Assembly: GCF_020085105.1 (NCBI RefSeq) | Contig: NC_058046.1 | Span: forward strand, 24,618,675-24,682,674 | Length of the DNA stretch: 64,000 nt | Direction: 5' to 3' | Source of the DNA: Siniperca chuatsi | Taxonomy: Eukaryota > Chordata > Actinopteri > Centrarchiformes > Sinipercidae | Shown: one piece after another, positions 54,480 to 64,000 of the stretch | Layout: every line of letters begins with the position of its first letter | How positions within the stretch are numbered: position 1 is the first letter of the stretch | Position numbers and translations under genes: made by a program | The notes under the pieces: generated by a model | Databases searched by the model: none | Seen by the model: only the letters and a program-made list of their open reading frames with translations | Told to the model about the DNA's origin: nothing

Positions 54480-56355
54480 TGTAATCTGTCACTCATAGTA
54501 CGTCATCCGGTGGGCTTCTGGGAAATATAGTGTGAGAATAAGGTAGTCTACAGAATTCGTTTCAAAAAGAGACTACCAAATTTACAAGAGTTTTTAAATG
54601 TGTTTTTAAATGTGTTTACTGTCAGCAACTGAAATTGTCAAACCCACAGGAGATAAAATGGATAAACTAATGTTAACTATTATTTTAAAATTATCGTCTG
54701 TGTTTTTTATCTTATATGCGACCGTTGCCCATGGAAACAGTTCAAATATCAAATGCAATTCGTGGTATTTTATCTTTTTTCGGTTTTTATTAACAAACAA
54801 AATACTGTGAATATATGTGATTTAGCTTTTTTTTATTATTAACTTTTTGTCTTTGAAGACAATTGTGTTGCTTTTTTTGCTATTTGTTGTTGTATGTAAT
54901 AATAGCAGAATCTGACTGGCCTGGACTGCGAGCCAAATCAGCTGGCACAGGAGCAAGACTGCACAACTGTCCTGAAGAAACAGGGGTGAGATCATCCAGA
55001 GCAAATAATAATGTTGTGACTGGGACATGCTATTCTACCACTGGGTGACAGCAACAAGCTATAAACAGAGGAGCTGAACGACACACATGACAGAGCATGG
55101 TAAAGCCAGTAGGCCCCTACTATGCTCTTTTTTCTCCTTGTTTATCTTCTTTTGCCATGCTGATATTCTTGTTATTGTTGTCCCATTTAATATCATTTGG
55201 CTAGTAGTGCCAACAGTACTAGCAACAGTAGAAAAAGGTCAAGCAATGTAGCTAGTAGTTAGCTTTATTACAGTTTTTTATTAGCAACATTAGTGGTGAT
55301 GGCACCAATGGCTGAATTAACCTATCTAACTAGCTTATAGCATAAGTTGCAGTAGCAATAGCAAGTACTAGTGACAGCTAGTAGCACTTGTGGTAGCATT
55401 AGCAGAAGCAGCAACAGCATTTAAAGCAGTTAAGTGCTGTAAACTAAAGTATTTATATCAGTAGCAGAGGCAGCCAAAGCTGGATTTCCAACTGGGCAAA
55501 GTGGGGAACATGTACAGAGCCAAAACAATTAGTCGATTAATCGATTAGTTGATTGATAGAATTATAATCAACTATTTTGATTATCAATTAATTGTTTAAT
55601 TCATTTTTTTTGTTGCGAAACTGCCAAACATTCACCATTTTCAGTTTCTCAGTTGTCTTATGTGATAGTAAACTGAATATCTTTGCGTTTTTTGACTGTT
55701 AATCAGATACAACAAGTAATCTGAAGACGTCACCTAGGGCTTTGTGATTTTGATGGCCATTTGTTACTATTTTCTTTAGTGAATAATTTATAATCAAAAG
55801 AAACGTCAGATTGATCAATAATGAATGTAATTGTTAGTTTCTGCACTAAACATGCATATTCCTTAATACATTTGTGTTAAATGAAATAACCACAACCAAA
55901 TTGACAGAAAACACTACACTGACCACTGCACCTAATAATTAGAATGGGTTAAATGCAGAGAACTAATTTCACTAGACATTGTGCTGTGTAGGATTGTGTA
56001 TGTGACAATAAACTTGATTTGATTTGATATACTGTATACTATACTGTAACCATGCCCCAGCAAACATGAGGCCAACATGGACCCAACAGCATTTTTCTTA
56101 CACTAACAGGTTATACGGCAATGGAAATGATGGCCTGATGGTAAAAGTAGAAACAGAAGTGCACTAGTACTCACGGTAGCAGTAGTAACAGTAAAAGTAC
56201 CAGTTGCTGTAAGGTAATGGTTGCAACAGTGATAGTGGTGTTTGTAGCAGCAGTAATATTTGGCAACTCTGTTTCAGAACCTGCACTTACTGAAAAATCA
56301 CAGGACCCAAAGTGACTCATCCTGATGTGCAGGAGGTTGAGGGTGCAGAGGGGAG
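54480..56355. other. Intergenic region between divergent myorg and izumo1
   Basis: No gene is supported. It contains a run of degenerate AGTAGC/AGCAGT-type words (about 55,195-55,480 and 56,150-56,265), a family A hAT-like repeat (about 55,525-55,850), and a LINE/SINE 3' tail at about 55,935-56,028 (GGGTTAAATGCAGAGAACTA, then GTGACAATAAACTTGATTTG). No clear TATA box precedes izumo1. Confidence 0.55.
55525..55850. mobile_element. Small hAT-like repeat, family A
   Basis: ATTAGTCGATTAATCGATTA at the left end and GATTGATCAATAATGAATGT then AATTGTTAGTTTCTGCA at the right end. Inside is GAAACTGCCAAACATTCACC. No coding potential. Confidence 0.65.
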
Positions 56356-59300
56356 ATGCTGCTGATGTTGGTGTCCCTGCTTTGCTGTGTCCCTGCTGCC
56401 AAGGCCTGTCTGCAGTGTGACCGCAGTGTCAGGCTCCTACATGAGGACTTTATCCTCTCTGCTCCCACTGTGCAAGACCAGATTGACATGAAAAAGATTT
56501 GTGACCATGCCTATGTGACCTACAGACAGACCAGCCGGGAACGAAAGGGAGTCATTGGTGAGATCAAGACCTGGTTTAGCACAATATGACATGGCACGAG
56601 TGTGGAGTATACCGATAATTCACGTAAAGCCACTTATGTCTCATATGCTGTCTCTTATTTTCATTACATTTTCTTAAATATTGTCAGGCCATTAAGGGTT
56701 TTTTATGATCTGGCAGTTGAAGCTTTTACTGCTATGGCCCTCATTTTGTTCTGGATAGAAGTATGAGTGAGATGTCTAAACTGTAAAATATTAAAATCAA
56801 TTAAAAAATGTCTGTTTCCCATTGCTCAGATCCCACCACTCTGTACAGAGCCAGAACTGAGTACCAGAGTGAATTTGACCGCTTCTTGAAAACCAAGCAC
56901 ACTGGTGAGAAACAAAGAAAAAGATACACAGTAGTTGGAAACTTGGGGGAAAAAATTAGCACTAAGGTCATTGTAATTGTTCCCTTGTATCATCACTGAA
57001 TGTATTCACATATGATACTGTAATCGTAACAAACTCAGTGTTCACCAGATTTTAAGATAAAGCCTGCTCTTTTTTTAAAGGCTCTGTAACATTTGAAGCC
57101 ATTCAGATCATGGAGAAGGGCAGGAAGATCTTAGAGAAACACTTGGACACATTCATCCGTGATGGTAATTGGAATGAATAACAGTGCGTGTTCTGCACAG
57201 TATGAGGCAGGGCACTTTTTGTAAGTCATTGCTGTGTACGAGATGCATTACTTTCAGATCATTTGTTTGTCTCTCCTTCAGGATTGTGCCCTAACAAGTG
57301 TGGTAAGTTTGTTCTGTCTGATCCTTCCCTTTGTATCTGTGTAAATCCTTGTGGAAGCACAGTGTGTACACATACTATATATATTCAGTGCATGTTTACA
57401 GGACACGTGTGTGTGTGGTATGATTTTCAGGGCTTTTGAAACAAAGAGTAATGGATTGCTTCTCTTGCCGCTACAAGATACACATCTGCCCCTCTCCCTC
57501 TGGCCAGCAGGATTGCGGTGGTATATTTTTATTTGCTTGTTTGTGTATGCATGTTGTTGGTGAGTGAGTGGATGAGGGCTAGTCGTACCTATGTACTGGG
57601 AGTGCACCATTCTTCAGAGTACATGGACGCATGCTGTCACGAGTTTGTAAATGTGTTCCTAAGCTAGGCGCTGCTGTTGCTGCCTGTCCATGTGCAGGGC
57701 TAATGAAAAAGATTATTCAAATAATCCTGATGCATAAGAATGACGCGTCTCTACTCTTTCTCCAGAGTATCCAGTGCAGGCTGAGGAGGGAGGCCAGGCA
57801 GTGTTGAACTGTTTCCTTCCATGGCATCGTCTTCTGTTGGGAAGACCAGAGTACCACTACTCCTGGGCCCCTGGTGTGCCAGGAACTAAGAAGGTCTCTC
57901 TGCCATCACTGGCTATTTCTCAAGCAACAACACAAACAGAAGCATAAGTAGTCGCTTAGCACTTTCAAACCACTTGAGTGGAAACAGCCCACTTTTTAAC
58001 CACTTTGCATACTTCCTGATACCTGATGTATTACATTTTGTCCCTTATTTGGATGTATAGTATCATCATGAATATGTATGTTTACTGTCTTTTACACCCA
58101 CTTACTTACAACTATCACTTCCTAATTTGTGTGTGCAGCTGACTGAGAGTGACTTCAAAGCCTTAGTAGTGACAGATGACTCATCTGTGGTCTTAAATCA
58201 GCTACATGTGGATGAACAAGGAACATATCGCTGCTCTCTGCAGGAGGGAAATAGAACCGTCTTCTACCGAGTCACTTTCCTACTCGCTGGTAGAGTACAC
58301 CTCTTAGACACGTCATCGCAAAAAATTGACAGATAATTCAACTCTGAGTTAATTTAGCACTTTTGAACAGTTGCCACATAAGAGAACAAACACTCCAATA
58401 AACATTTGTCAACTCTGAATAATTGGCACTAAACAAAACACTTAAAAATCTGTAAGATGAGACAAATGTCCCAGTCTTATTAGTATTCTAGTACAAGTGC
58501 TCCTAAATTTTAGTTTTTAGGCCCGTGGGGATATTAAGGATGTCCAGGAGGCCCCAAGCAAAATTAAAAACACAGCAGTTCATTTTCAAAGAAACTAATT
58601 CACTACATGTTCAAAAGTAAACTGAAAACATTTCAGGTTTGTAAGGCGTATAATTTGTGGGGTGGATGCAGGGTCAAATATCTCTAAAAGGGTGGGTGTT
58701 TTTCTCTCTTCCCTTGTTGCTGTGTGGGCTTTCATGTAATGTATGTAGTGTATTCTTCCATACATGTTCCTTATTGCTGTATGGATTTTAATTTAAAAAA
58801 GCGCATGTACAGGTTTACCTGTATTGAAATGTGCAATATACTGTAAATATAATTGCCTTACAAAATAATCCCAGCCAGAGGATGCATAAAAACTACTTCT
58901 AAAAAGTGGTTTCATTCTCCCTACCACCTAATGCCTACAGTTCCAACAACAGCCTGCTAAATTAACACAATAAATCTCTAATATAAGGAGATCCTTATAA
59001 GAGGTTTGGAGGTTTGTGTCAGGCAAAATCATGTGAAAACCCCTGTTCAGGACAAGCTGAAAGGTGTAAAGTCCTGCCTCTACACAAATATTACTCTACA
59101 ACTCTATTAATGCATCTCTCAGTTATTTTCATCCTCCTTCTTCACAGTTGCCCCTTTGCCTGACCAAACTCACCGACCCGTCATCACTCTGCCCCCCCTG
59201 CCTCATGGAGACAACTACTCACCTTTTCTACCTACTGAGGGCCTGCTGGTGCCAGTCATCGCCATGGTTACTGCTCTGAGTCTGGCAGCGAGCGTAGGCC

Positions 59301-59771
59301 TCACAGTTGTCCTGGGGTGAGAGACAAAAAAGTGGGTGGGAAGGGTGGAGGTGAAAAAGAAAATGATGCAAGATGAAGGAAGTGGCTGTGTAGTCATATA
59401 GTTTGAGGATTTAATCATGATTTATAAGGCTTAAGTATATGTCATATGAAGCTACAATAGATTTATAAATAAGTTGTTTACTATTGAACCCATTATGTCA
59501 TTAAACTTTTAACTCTGACAATATCGTCACTTCTTCCAGGAAGTGATGTCAACTACTTCAAAAAAATCAACAGGTTTTAACTTAAGATTTAACACACATA
59601 AAGGGCACACAATAGTCAGGTTATTTTGTCATTTGTTTGTGTTTAGTTGTGACTTAAATTTAGGATTACTGTGTTTGTGATCTTTGTAGACTGATGATAA
59701 ATCAAAAGAGAGCCGCAGAGGAGCCGAGAAGAAAGAGGAAGGAGGGAAAACACACACAAAACACGGTGTGA
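56356..59771 (+). CDS. izumo1: Izumo sperm-egg fusion protein 1
   Basis: Nine exons (56,356-56,557; 56,830-56,904; 57,081-57,164; 57,282-57,302; 57,431-57,517; 57,766-57,893; 58,139-58,289; 59,148-59,316; 59,690-59,771) encode 332 residues; human IZUMO1 has 350. A signal peptide ends before Cys18. The Izumo domain starts CLQCD, continues through a helical bundle and ends with GLCPNKC. The cysteine-rich hinge (MDCFSCRYKIHICPS then QQDC) lies in the fifth exon and aligns with the human CKNC hinge. An Ig-like domain follows, with Cys in AVLNCFLPW and in GTYRCSL and an NRT sequon, then a TM helix (LLVPVIAMVTALSLAASVGL) and a short basic cytoplasmic tail. The protein sits on the sperm surface and is needed for sperm-egg binding. 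The exon 6 donor (AAG|GTCTCT) is weak. AATAAA follows at 59,856. Expression in testis is expected, not shown. Confidence 0.95.
57282..57302 (+). CDS. izumo1: izumo1 microexon of 21 bases
   Basis: The exon supplies the CPNKC motif that closes the Izumo domain. CTTCAG precedes it and GTAAGT follows it; it is phase 1 on both sides, so skipping it would keep the frame but remove two cysteines. Confidence 0.85.
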
Positions 59772-59855
59772 TGAAGATACTGTGTACAGTAAATACACAC
59801 TTTAATGACAGGGAGGGTTTACTCACTTCAGGTTGGACATTTCCCTCAGTGGCTA

Positions 59856-59861
59856 AATAAA
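59856..59861 (+). terminator. Polyadenylation signal of izumo1
   Basis: AATAAA, 85 bases after the stop codon in the ninth exon. Confidence 0.65.
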
Positions 59862-60020
59862 TTTCCCAAGTGCTAAATCATGTATAGAAATGACATGGAA
59901 GTGAGAAAACATGTTAGCTACATGCATATGTGGCTACGTGAAGCATATAGGGTGTCTAGATGTTTTTGATAAATATATTGTTTATCTTAAACTTTTTTTT
60001 TTTTTTTTAAACTCAAGGAT

Positions 60021-60123
60021 TGCCAATGTGAATCATGGTGAAACAAACACCGAGATCTCACTCATAAAACAGAAAGTTTGTGGTGTAATAAAACCGGAGA
60101 GTACCACACACACACCCACTTAA
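60021..60123 (+). CDS. izumo1: Possible alternative last exon of izumo1
   Basis: A long T tract and a CTCAAG acceptor precede an open stretch that, spliced directly from the exon ending at 59,316, continues in frame for about 34 codons (beginning IANVNHGETNTEISLIKQ) to a TAA at 60,121-60,123. It would replace the basic tail from 59,690 with a different cytoplasmic tail. No transcript evidence; the acceptor has adenines right before the AG, so this is tentative. Confidence 0.35.
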
Positions 60124-60803
60124 ACACAGTCACGCAAAATCCTCCAGAAACCACTCAACTTTCCGTAACATTAAGCACCAGCTCGCCTGAACACATCAGT
60201 GATCTGACCCCGGCAGGGACACGTTCCCCCAGAATGGAGTGATGGTGTTGTCACATGGGCGTTTATGAGAGGAATCAGGGATGAGGTAAATCTCCTGGAT
60301 TACAGTGTTTTTCAGAGAGTAATAGCCCCAGCCATCCAATTAATCTTGAATAATCCCCTGTGAGAGGAGGGGGGAGACGTGGAGGGGTAAAAGCTAGCGG
60401 CAGATGTTCTCATCAGGGTTTCTTTTAATGTTTATTTACCCACATATTCATTCAGAAAGACTGAGTAAGGGCAAACTTTTAGCATTACTAGTAATGTTAT
60501 TATCAGTCTGAAGTCACCGTTTTCTTGCCACACCATCACCAGACTTTAATTATTTGTTTCTGCCTGCCTACAGTATGCTCTCTGTACATTTTGATGACAT
60601 AAGCTGCTTCTGATTCAAAAAATAGTCACCTCTATGCTCACAAGTTCTGTCATGATCTCCACCACTTCTTAGTCATCAACTCTACAAGTCTGTCACGTGT
60701 CATATTTCTGCTCACTGTCACCTTTTTTCATCTTTCACACCTTGTGCTATCGTCAGCACCTAGCTCACTGTCGATGTCAAATTTTCTGTGAAAGGACAAT
60801 ATA

Positions 60804-61143
60804 CAGTGGTGTGAAAAAGTGTTTGCCCCCTTTCCTGATTTCTTTTTTTTTCCGCATGTTTGTCACACTTAAATGTTTCAGATCATCAAACAAATTTAAA
60901 TATTAGGCAAAGATAACACAAGTAAACACAAAATGCAGTTTTTAAATGAAGGTTGTTATTATTAAGGGAAAACAAAATCCAAACCTACATGGCCCTGTGT
61001 GAAATAGTGATTGTCCCACACATTTACTTGTGTTATCTTTGACTAATATTTAAATTTGTTTGATGATCTGAAACATTTAAGTGTGACAAACATGTACATG
61101 TACATGAAATCAGGAAGGGGGCAAACACTTTTTCACACCACTG
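60804..61143. mobile_element. Palindromic Tc1/mariner-type MITE
   Basis: CAGTGGTGTGAAAAAGTGTT at 60,804 is exactly complemented at the right end (AACACTTTTTCACACCACTG, to 61,143). The arms continue through GCCCCC, TCCTGATTTC and TGTCACACTTAAATGTTTCA for well over 100 bases. The roughly 340-bp copy has no coding capacity. The left flank is TA but the right is TC, so the target duplication has decayed. Confidence 0.9.
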
Positions 61144-61733
61144 TCAAGTCATCAGCAACAACAAATTCACACGCATCTCTCAGCATTGTGTCAGGCCAGA
61201 TGTATTCTCGGGTTGATTCTTTGCCAACCATAACGCTCTGATTTGTTAACATAGGAAAGATAATGAAACATTTGAACCAAATGAAAATGAAAGCGAGTGA
61301 TTGATTATGTATGAGTCACCTCTGAAATCATCCATCTCATTGCTGGTTTTTTAGGGTAATTTCTGACAAACTTTTTCAATCAGGCATAGTCAGTTTGGGT
61401 TATGAGCTATGACAAATCTAACAAAGGTTGTAATGATACAGTGAGGGTGTGCGTGTGTGTGTGTGGATGCTGAGGAACGCATGGATGGTGACAGGATATA
61501 TGTGCGGTGTTGTTTCCTGTCGGGCTGAAGAGATGGGGGCGAGTGTTGAAAAAGAAAACATTCTTTTAAAGACACCCACCATACAGACACTCACGTCACA
61601 ATCTTCCAACTCAACAGACCTCATCACTTCACTGTGGGTTTAAATATGTGTGTTTAAGCCTAAAGTGCACATTGGGGCTACAGTAAATGCATGCTCAGCG
61701 GCTCTACTGACAGCCATGATGAACTGTGTACCA

Positions 61734-61740
<7 letters not shown>

Positions 61741-61783
<43 letters not shown>
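61741..61783. repeat. (GT)n microsatellite
   Basis: A pure GT run of about 43 bases. Confidence 0.95.
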
Positions 61784-61786
<3 letters not shown>

Positions 61787-63252
61787 GCTGTGGATTGAAA
61801 TTGCAGCCTCAGCAGGGAGAGAGCATGACAAAATGGGAGTGCTGCTGAGGGACCAGGAGTCAGCGGTGAGGGAGGGGGAGAAGGGATGTGGGAACAAGAA
61901 AGAAAGTGGAGTCAGAGGTTTGAGTGGGAGACGTTTGTGGGAAGGCAGAGTGATTTGAATGTGGGTGATGAGGAAATGAAGACATAGACGTCAGATTACA
62001 CCTTGTGATATAAACTATCCCACACTGCACATAAAGTATATTTTCCTGTGTGTTACAGGGCAATGAGTATCCTGTATCCAGGGGTGGAAAGACGTCTACA
62101 ATATCCTACTCAATTAGAACTACTGGTGTTTGACTTAAATATTACTCATGTGGAATTGAGACAACTTGTATTGAAAACTACTTACGTAAAAACGCATAAA
62201 AAAAACTCTTGAGATGTACTTAAAGCCCCTAAAACTTGGTTTAAAGTCCAAGGTGTTTCACAGCTAAATAATCAACAATCAAATTTCATTAAAAAACATT
62301 CTTAGTTATTGTTTATTACGAGTTTACCACTCAAAAACTAACCTTTTCATCAGGAATTTGTGGGTATGGTTTGATCACATTTTCTTGATGGTGGACGACC
62401 CTGTCACCCACAGCTGTCATCACCGTTTCCCAACTAGGACCCTGACGCTCACAGAAAGAAACTGAGAAAATTGGTTTTCAGGGCCTTAAAGGTCACCAAG
62501 CCAACATGAAACCACCTCAACATGAATACAACCTACAAACTGTTTCCGATTCATTATTGCCTTACAAGTACTTTCTAATGTGTAATCTTTAATAGTTAAC
62601 ATTATTAATGGGAAAAAATGAATGGTCTTTTAGTTTATTAGTGAGCGGTGACCATCTTTTTCTTATTAGAAGCTTTCTACCAGATTGCCTTAAGGGAAAA
62701 GGGGATCACCCATTTCTGGCTTTTCTTGTTGAGCACAAAACTTTATCAGTAATCTGCTTAAATGACACTGTAAATCTGGTAATAATCTATATTTTTCCTA
62801 TCATCAACAATCCCACAGAAAAGACCAAAACTAACAATAAATTGATCCCACTAACAAGTATTTCCTTTGTAGCCAAAGTATAAGTTATTCCTCTGTGCAT
62901 ATCATGATGAACAAGGACAGTTTAGTTCATTTTGAGTCCATCCCACAAAAACCCGCTGCTGAAAAGAGTCCCCAAAAATGTACTATTTACTCTAGAGTAA
63001 TGTTTATTTTAAAAATGTAAGTATGTATTTGCGACTTGTTTTTAAAGATTGATGTCTTTAGTGGACTAAAATAAGGCATTGTTGGTTTTGGGCTTTTCAT
63101 GGGATTTGTTGATGATAACAAAAATATAGACTACCACCAGCCTTATCCTTTGAAATCCTTTTTCAAAATATAAAAGGTTTATGAAAAAGTTATTCACTTA
63201 CAATTATGGGACTATTTTTAAGAAGTTACTTTCCACCATGTGCTAAATGAAA

Positions 63253-63260
63253 TGTGTGTC

Positions 63261-63290
<30 letters not shown>
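63253..63290. repeat. (GT)n microsatellite
   Basis: A GT run with one C and one A interruption. Confidence 0.9.
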
Positions 63291-63291
<1 letters not shown>

Positions 63292-63820
63292 TAAAACTGT
63301 GTAATCCATACCTGACACTTCATAAAATGAGCAGAAACCATAGCTTTATCTGTGCATTTGATGTAACCAGCGCACTGTGCAACTGTTTAATAGGCGGAGA
63401 TTGTTTTTGCAGTGTAATAGGCTATAATGTCATAGAGAAGAAACATACAGATGCTCCAGATTTCCAAGCAGAGCAGAAACAAAGCTATTCAAGTCTGTTC
63501 TGGCATTTTATCAGTGCAAAATGTTACTTTTCCCCAAGGTAAAAAGTAACATGCAGAAAACAAAGGGAAAGCATTATAAAGTGTTTCTTTGATCTGAGAT
63601 CTGCATGGGGCAAGAAAACGGGCAGTTCTGCAGTGGCCTGGAGAAGCTCAGGTTTAATCTAACCCCAATGACAAAAGCTCAGATTTCAGCCTTTCCTCTG
63701 AAGGCTGCCGTTTCAAGCCAGAGTAGGGAGGGTTGGGTTTTAACTCTAAACATAACGTCATTCAACACAGAAACACGGAATAACCCCAAACGACTACGTG
63801 CGCTGTTGGAAAGTCAGGTT

Positions 63821-63930
63821 TGACGTCAGTGTCCATATGAGGAGTGTCGGGCAGGCCATATATGGCCGTTCCGCCTCTGACGCTGTTCCTTCTGTGGAAA
63901 ACGAGGAGGGGTCACGGTGACCCCGCCCCT
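63821..63930. promoter_or_regulatory. Cluster of CRE, CArG, ERE-like and GC-box motifs
   Basis: Within 110 bases: a full palindromic CRE TGACGTCA (63,821-63,828); a near-CArG CCATATGAGG (63,833-63,842); a perfect CArG box CCATATATGG (63,856-63,865) inside a 14-base palindrome; GGTCACGGTGACC (63,910-63,922), which fits the GGTCAnnnTGACC core of an estrogen response element; and a GC box CCCCGCCCC (63,921-63,929). The density suggests an inducible promoter, probably for a gene starting beyond 64,000. Factor names come from consensus matching only. Confidence 0.65.
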
Positions 63931-64000
63931 CTCACAGCTGTTATCAATGAACAAGTGAAACTTTCAATCTAAAGCAGATTTTAACCGCCCTGACGAGAAG

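Larger units (their letters stand above)
61144..63720. other. Intergenic region, no gene recognised
   Basis: No exon could be supported on either strand. It contains (GT)n microsatellites at 61,741-61,783 and 63,253-63,290 and AT-rich unique sequence. Confidence 0.55.

Noticed and set aside
57278-57610. 110-codon minus-strand open frame
   Set aside because: It runs antisense across izumo1 exons 4 and 5, which are supported by protein similarity and splice sites.

Overview
The window is nuclear DNA of a ray-finned fish, most likely a percomorph. Coding sequence is split into short exons with GT/AG boundaries. Introns are full of (CA)n/(GT)n microsatellites, and the repeats are ones seen in teleosts: Rex1-like, Nimb/I-like, L1/Tx1-like and R2-type LINEs, a Tc1-like transposon, and many small palindromic elements. 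The encoded proteins align well with vertebrate orthologues recalled from memory. No bacterial-type operon, CRISPR array or rRNA gene is visible.

Layout. (1) About 1-28,200, minus strand: msh3 (MutS-beta subunit), exons 1-20. These give one continuous frame of about 930 codons, from the start codon at 28,196 to just past the Walker A motif at 4,228. The last exons (Walker B, C-terminal helices) were not found and presumably lie beyond the left edge. (2) 28,200-33,250: msh3 promoter region, then two decayed LINE copies head to head. (3) 35,586-42,909, plus strand: two tandem Ly6/uPAR-type GPI-anchored protein genes of three exons each, separated by LINE fragments. The second has TTG where a start codon is expected. 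(4) 45,166-54,450, minus strand: myorg, a GH31-family ER glycosidase, 690 codons in five coding exons plus an untranslated first exon, with a dead Tc1-like element in its last intron. (5) 56,356-59,771, plus strand: izumo1, the sperm-egg adhesion protein, nine exons and 332 codons, with a possible alternative last exon at 60,021-60,123. (6) 59,800-63,800: no gene recognised. (7) 63,800-64,000: a dense cluster of regulatory motifs (CRE, CArG boxes, ERE-like palindrome, GC box) that looks like the promoter of a gene beyond the right edge.

The genes do not form one pathway. Two relationships stand out. Several msh3 splice sites abut dinucleotide repeats, the very substrate the MSH3 protein repairs. 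And two Ly6-type genes lie within 20 kb of izumo1, which recalls the known roles of Izumo1 and of the Ly6-type protein Bouncer in fish fertilisation. Exon boundaries were set by hand from splice signals, reading frame and remembered vertebrate protein sequence; none was checked with transcripts.
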